This document shows, one piece after another, positions 14,033-17,272 of a DNA stretch of 17,272 nt. A model generated the notes under the pieces. It was given only the letters and a program-made list of their open reading frames with translations. It was not told the origin of the DNA and did no database searches. Origin of the DNA: an uncultured Rhodospirillales bacterium. Its GTDB lineage: Bacteria > Pseudomonadota > Alphaproteobacteria > Acetobacterales > Acetobacteraceae. The stretch is from assembly GCA_903844785.1 (NCBI GenBank), contig CAIMVB010000006.1, forward strand, positions 1 through 17,272. The letters are read 5' to 3'. Every line of letters begins with the position of its first letter. The first letter of the stretch is position 1. A program made the position numbers and the translations under genes.

Positions 14033-15955
14033 ATGAGTAAGGTTATCGGTATCGACCTTGGTACCACCAATTCCTGCGTCGCCATTCTTGAAGGCAAGGA
14101 TGTGCGCGTTATTGAAAATGCCGAAGGTGCGCGCACCACGCCTTCCATGATCGCGTTTGCGAAGAATGGCGAAAGGCTGGTCGGGCAATCGGCGAAGCGC
14201 CAAGCCGTCACCAATCCCATGGGCACGCTTTATGCGGTGAAGCGCCTGATTGGGCGGCGCTTTGATGACCCGATGGTACAAAAAGATATCACCCTCGCCC
14301 CCTTCAAGATCGTGAAGGCGCCGAATGGCGACGCCTGGGTTGAAGTGGATGGCCAAACCTACGCGCCGCAGCAGATCAGCGCCATGGTGCTGACCAAGAT
14401 GAAGGAAACCGCCGAAGCGCATCTCGGCGAAAAGGTTTCCCAGGCCGTGATTACCGTTCCTGCCTATTTCAATGACGCCCAGCGCCAAGCCACCAAGGAA
14501 GCCGGCACGGTTGCCGGGCTTGAAGTGCTGCGTATCATCAATGAACCAACCGCGGCCGCCTTGGCTTACGGGATGGAACAGAAAAAGGGCGGCACCATCG
14601 CGGTTTATGACCTTGGTGGCGGCACTTTCGACGTTTCCGTGCTGGAAATTGGCGATGGCGTGTTCGAAGTGAAATCAACCAATGGCGATACCTTCCTGGG
14701 TGGTGAAGATTTCGACCAACGCATCATTGATTATCTGGCCGATGAATTCCGCAAGGAACAGGGCATTGATCTGCGCGGCGACAAGCTTGCGCTGCAACGC
14801 CTGAAGGAAGCGGCAGAAAAGGCGAAGATCGAGCTTTCCTCCTCCAAGGAAACCGAAGTCAATCTGCCCTTCATCACCGCTGATGCCTCAGGCCCCAAGC
14901 ACCTGGTGATGAAGGTCACGCGGTCCAAGTTGGAAGCCCTGGTGGATGATCTGATCAGCCGCACCATGGAACCTTGCCGTCAGGCGCTGAAGGATGCCGG
15001 CCTTGCCGCCAATGAGGTGGATGAGGTGATCCTGGTCGGCGGCATGACGCGCATGCCGAAAGTGGTGGAAGCGGTACGTCAGTTCTTTGGCAAGGAACCC
15101 GCGCGCAACGTCAACCCCGATGAAGTCGTCGCCATTGGCGCGGCCATTCAGGGCGGCGTGCTGAAGGGTGATGTCAAGGATGTGCTGCTGCTGGATGTGA
15201 CACCGCTCAGCCTTGGCATTGAAACCCTTGGTGGCGTGTTCACCCGCCTGATTGATCGCAACACGACCATCCCGACGAAGAAAAGCCAGACCTTCTCGAC
15301 CGCCGATGACAATCAAACCGCGGTCACCATCAAGGTCTATCAGGGCGAACGTGAAATGGCTGCCGACAACAAGCAGCTTGGCACGTTTGATCTGACCGGC
15401 ATTCCAGCCGCGCCGCGTGGCGTGCCGCAGGTGGAAGTGACCTTTGACATTGATGCGAACGGCATTGTCAGCGTCAGCGCGAAGGACAAGGCAACCGGCA
15501 AGGAACAGCAAATCCGCATCCAGGCGAAATCCGGCCTTTCGGACGCCGATATCGAACGCATGGTGAAGGATGCCGAAGCCAATGCGGAAGCGGACCGCCA
15601 GCGGCGTGAGGCTGTGGAAGCGCGCAACCAGCTTGATGCGCTGGTGCATTCCACCGACAAAACGCTGAAGGAAAGCGGCGACAAAGTGCCCCCGGCCGAA
15701 AAGGCGGAAGTGGAAACGGCGCTCACTGCCGCCCGTTCTGCCATGGAAGGCCAGGATGCCGATGCGATCCGTGATGCTTCCGAAAAGCTTTCCCAAGCCG
15801 CGATGAAAATGGGTGAGGCGCTTTACAAGGCCGAACAAGCCGCGCCGAAGCCTGAAGAAGGCGCGGCGGGCGCTGGTGCGGCTGGTGCATCCAAGGACAA
15901 GGTGGTTGACGCCGAGTTCGAGGAAGTGGACCCGAACAAGAAGAAGCCTTCCTGA
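14033..15955 (+). CDS. dnaK: Molecular chaperone DnaK (Hsp70)
   Basis: A full-length 640-residue Hsp70. The nucleotide-binding domain has phosphate loops '[12 protein letters not shown]' and '[15 protein letters not shown]', the '[16 protein letters not shown]' segment and '[12 protein letters not shown]'. The linker '[16 protein letters not shown]' leads to the substrate-binding domain. A helical lid follows, then an Ala/Gly/Glu-rich tail ending '[15 protein letters not shown]', typical for alphaproteobacteria. It folds and disaggregates proteins with DnaJ and GrpE. The ATG at 14033 has an AGAGGAG ribosome site. dnaJ follows after 93 bases. The leader has several hairpins and a weak RpoH-like promoter, consistent with heat-shock control. 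Confidence 0.99.
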   Translation: MSKVIGIDLGTTNSCVAILEGKDVRVIENAEGARTTPSMIAFAKNGERLVGQSAKRQAVTNPMGTLYAVKRLIGRRFDDPMVQKDITLAPFKIVKAPNGDAWVEVDGQTYAPQQISAMVLTKMKETAEAHLGEKVSQAVITVPAYFNDAQRQATKEAGTVAGLEVLRIINEPTAAALAYGMEQKKGGTIAVYDLGGGTFDVSVLEIGDGVFEVKSTNGDTFLGGEDFDQRIIDYLADEFRKEQGIDLRGDKLALQRLKEAAEKAKIELSSSKETEVNLPFITADASGPKHLVMKVTRSKLEALVDDLISRTMEPCRQALKDAGLAANEVDEVILVGGMTRMPKVVEAVRQFFGKEPARNVNPDEVVAIGAAIQGGVLKGDVKDVLLLDVTPLSLGIETLGGVFTRLIDRNTTIPTKKSQTFSTADDNQTAVTIKVYQGEREMAADNKQLGTFDLTGIPAAPRGVPQVEVTFDIDANGIVSVSAKDKATGKEQQIRIQAKSGLSDADIERMVKDAEANAEADRQRREAVEARNQLDALVHSTDKTLKESGDKVPPAEKAEVETALTAARSAMEGQDADAIRDASEKLSQAAMKMGEALYKAEQAAPKPEEGAAGAGAAGASKDKVVDAEFEEVDPNKKKPS

Positions 15956-15991
15956 TCCCTTTTCGGGTGATGGCAGCCTTGGCCGAGATAT

Positions 15992-16019
15992 CCCCCTGGT
16001 GCCGCGTGGCGCCGGGGGG
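15992..16019 (+). other. Strong hairpin between dnaK and dnaJ
   Basis: CCCCCTGGTGCC (15992-16003) pairs along all 12 bases with GGCGCCGGGGGG (16008-16019), two of them G-U pairs, across a GCGT loop. CGTTATTTGG follows, a poor T tract. It sits 37 bases after the dnaK stop and 29 before dnaJ. It would act as a partial terminator or as a block to 3' exonucleases, keeping dnaJ expression below that of dnaK. The structure is plain; its effect is inferred. Confidence 0.65.
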
Positions 16020-16048
16020 CGTTATTTGGCCGCAAGGGTAGCCCGACC

Positions 16049-17203
16049 ATGGCAAAACGCGATTATTACGAGGTTCTCGGCGTCGCGCGCGACGCGGGCG
16101 AGGATGACCTCAAGAAAGCCTATCGCAAGCTCGCGATGCAATGGCACCCTGACCGCAATCAGGGCAATGCAGAAGCCGAAGCCAAGTTCAAGGAATTGAA
16201 CGAGGCTTACGATGTGCTGAAGGATGCCGAAAAGCGCGCCGCTTATGACCGTTTTGGTCATGCCGCCTTTGAGCAGGGCGGGCCTGGCGGTGGTGGCGGC
16301 TTTGGTGGCGGTGGCCCCTTTGGCGGCGGCGGCTTTGAAGATATTTTCGAAGAAATGTTCGGCCGCTTTGGCGGCGGCGGGCGCGGTCAGCGCGCGGCTG
16401 CGGGGCGCGGTGCGGATTTGCGCACGCAGGTGGAGGTTTCGCTGGAAGAAGCTTTCGCCGGCGCTAAGAAGACTATCCGCTTCGCCACCAGCGTTTCCTG
16501 CGAAGCCTGTAAGGGTGTTGGCGCGGAAGGTGGTGCGGCATCCGGTGTGCAGACCTGCGGCACCTGCCAAGGCAATGGCAAGATCAGGGCGCAGCAAGGG
16601 TTTTTCCTGGTGGAGCGCACCTGCCCAACTTGCGGCGGCGCCGGGCGCAGCATCAAAAATCCGTGCAAGATTTGCCGCGGAGCGGGGCGCGTGCAGCGCG
16701 AACGCAGCCTGAATGTCTCGGTCCCTGCTGGGGTTGATGATGGCACGCGTATTCGCCTGACGGGCGAAGGGGAAGCCGGGCAGCGCGGCGCGCCCGCGGG
16801 TGATCTCTATGTTGATATCGCGGTCAGGCCGCATCCGATTTTCCAGCGCGATGGCGCGAATATTCTGGTGCGGGTGCCGCTGCGCATGACGCAGGCCGCC
16901 ATGGGGGGGCATGTGGAAGTGCCGAGCATTGATGGCGGACGTTCGAAAGTGACCATCCCCGCCGGCACTCAGACCGGTGATCAATTCCGCCTGCGCGGCA
17001 AGGGTTTTTCGGTGCTGCGGTCAGCCGCGCGCGGCGATATGTATGTGCAGGTCATGGTGGAAACGCCGCAGAATCTCTCACCGAAGCAGCGCGAATTGCT
17101 GGAGCAATTCGAAGCCGAGGCGGAAAAGGGCGGCCGCACTAGCCCGGAAAGCGAAGGCTTCTTCGCCAAGGTCAAGGAATTCTGGGACGGGTTGGGGCGT
17201 TAG
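16049..17203 (+). CDS. dnaJ: Molecular chaperone DnaJ (type I Hsp40)
   Basis: A 384-residue co-chaperone that stimulates the DnaK ATPase. The J domain (residues about 4-70) has HPD at 33-35 ('[10 protein letters not shown]'). A Gly/Phe-rich linker spans about 75-115. The zinc-binding region contains four CxxCxGxG-type repeats with cysteines at 151/154, 170/173, 192/195 and 206/209. The C-terminal substrate-binding domain follows ('[16 protein letters not shown]', '[10 protein letters not shown]'). The repeats read [24 protein letters not shown] and CKICRGAG, all intact. The ATG at 16049 begins the J domain directly. It is downstream of dnaK on the same transcript unless the hairpin between them stops RNA polymerase. 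Confidence 0.98.
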   Translation: MAKRDYYEVLGVARDAGEDDLKKAYRKLAMQWHPDRNQGNAEAEAKFKELNEAYDVLKDAEKRAAYDRFGHAAFEQGGPGGGGGFGGGGPFGGGGFEDIFEEMFGRFGGGGRGQRAAAGRGADLRTQVEVSLEEAFAGAKKTIRFATSVSCEACKGVGAEGGAASGVQTCGTCQGNGKIRAQQGFFLVERTCPTCGGAGRSIKNPCKICRGAGRVQRERSLNVSVPAGVDDGTRIRLTGEGEAGQRGAPAGDLYVDIAVRPHPIFQRDGANILVRVPLRMTQAAMGGHVEVPSIDGGRSKVTIPAGTQTGDQFRLRGKGFSVLRSAARGDMYVQVMVETPQNLSPKQRELLEQFEAEAEKGGRTSPESEGFFAKVKEFWDGLGR

Positions 17204-17226
17204 GGTTTACGCCTTCGTCGTAACCC
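17203..17226 (+). other. Stem-loop at the end of dnaJ
   Basis: GGGTT (17203-17207) and ACG (17209-17211) pair with CGT (17219-17221) and AACCC (17222-17226), with T17208 bulged and a 7-base loop. It begins at the last base of the dnaJ stop codon. No T tract follows on the plus strand, so it may be a weak terminator or an RNA-end stabiliser. The last 46 bases of the window hold nothing I can identify. Confidence 0.35.
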
Positions 17227-17272
17227 GCCAGCGGTTTCAGCCGTCGCGCCAGGTCGGGAATGGGTCGGCTAG

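Noticed and set aside
14888..15838. Long minus-strand open frame inside dnaK
   Set aside because: It mirrors the codon structure of dnaK, has no recognisable domain, and dnaK is certain on the other strand.
1..17272. Insertion sequences, integrase, toxin-antitoxin or phage-defence genes
   Set aside because: No transposase-, integrase-, nuclease- or toxin-like protein was recognised; the genes read as core metabolism, envelope and chaperone functions plus one RTX protein.

Overview
The window looks like a chromosomal segment of a GC-rich alphaproteobacterium. The gene set and several gene orders point to Rhodospirillales, probably Acetobacteraceae: ispH-thrB-rnhA, ftsE-ftsX-ydcF-plsC next to a divergent MJ0042-type zinc-ribbon gene, a DUF2125 protein, and dnaK-dnaJ. 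This placement is inferred from protein families read by eye, not from a database search.

Layout. Positions 1-166 hold the 3' end of recJ, converging on a DUF2125 membrane-anchored protein (177-1253, -). Divergent from that is a ChaC-type gamma-glutamylcyclotransferase (1353-1919, +), followed by a tandem pair of Lin0512-family paralogues (1982-2674, +). A minus-strand operon follows, ftsE > ftsX > ydcF-like > plsC (5632-2820). Every junction in it overlaps, and it ends in a good intrinsic terminator near 2726-2764. Its promoter region is shared with a divergent zinc-ribbon membrane protein (5712-6137, +). Next come a translationally coupled pair, a Bug/TTT-type periplasmic solute-binding protein and an alpha/beta hydrolase (7906-6111, -), and an 852-residue protein made only of RTX repeats (7975-10533, -). 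An AT-rich gap and tRNA-Gly(CCC) separate these from the ispH > thrB > rnhA operon (13207-10813, -), which also has overlapping junctions. Divergent from ispH is an unrecognised small lipoprotein (13310-13837, +). The window closes with dnaK (14033-15955, +) and dnaJ (16049-17203, +), which have a structured leader and a strong hairpin between them.

How the genes relate. FtsEX links divisome ABC signalling to septal cell-wall hydrolysis. The coupled YdcF-like and PlsC proteins add envelope functions, so this operon is an envelope-building unit. IspH (isoprenoid precursors), ThrB (threonine synthesis) and RNase HI are unrelated housekeeping functions that share a transcript. DnaK and DnaJ form the Hsp70 machine.

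Most of the window is ordinary core genome. The accessory-looking part is the RTX gene with its AT-rich 5' flank beside the tRNA, and perhaps the Bug/hydrolase pair. I did not find a convincing new multi-gene system. The items most worth a second look are the pure-repeat RTX protein with its recurring beta module, the dnaK leader and dnaK-dnaJ hairpins, the symmetric repeat cluster in the ftsE/zinc-ribbon promoter region, and the tandem Lin0512 pair.
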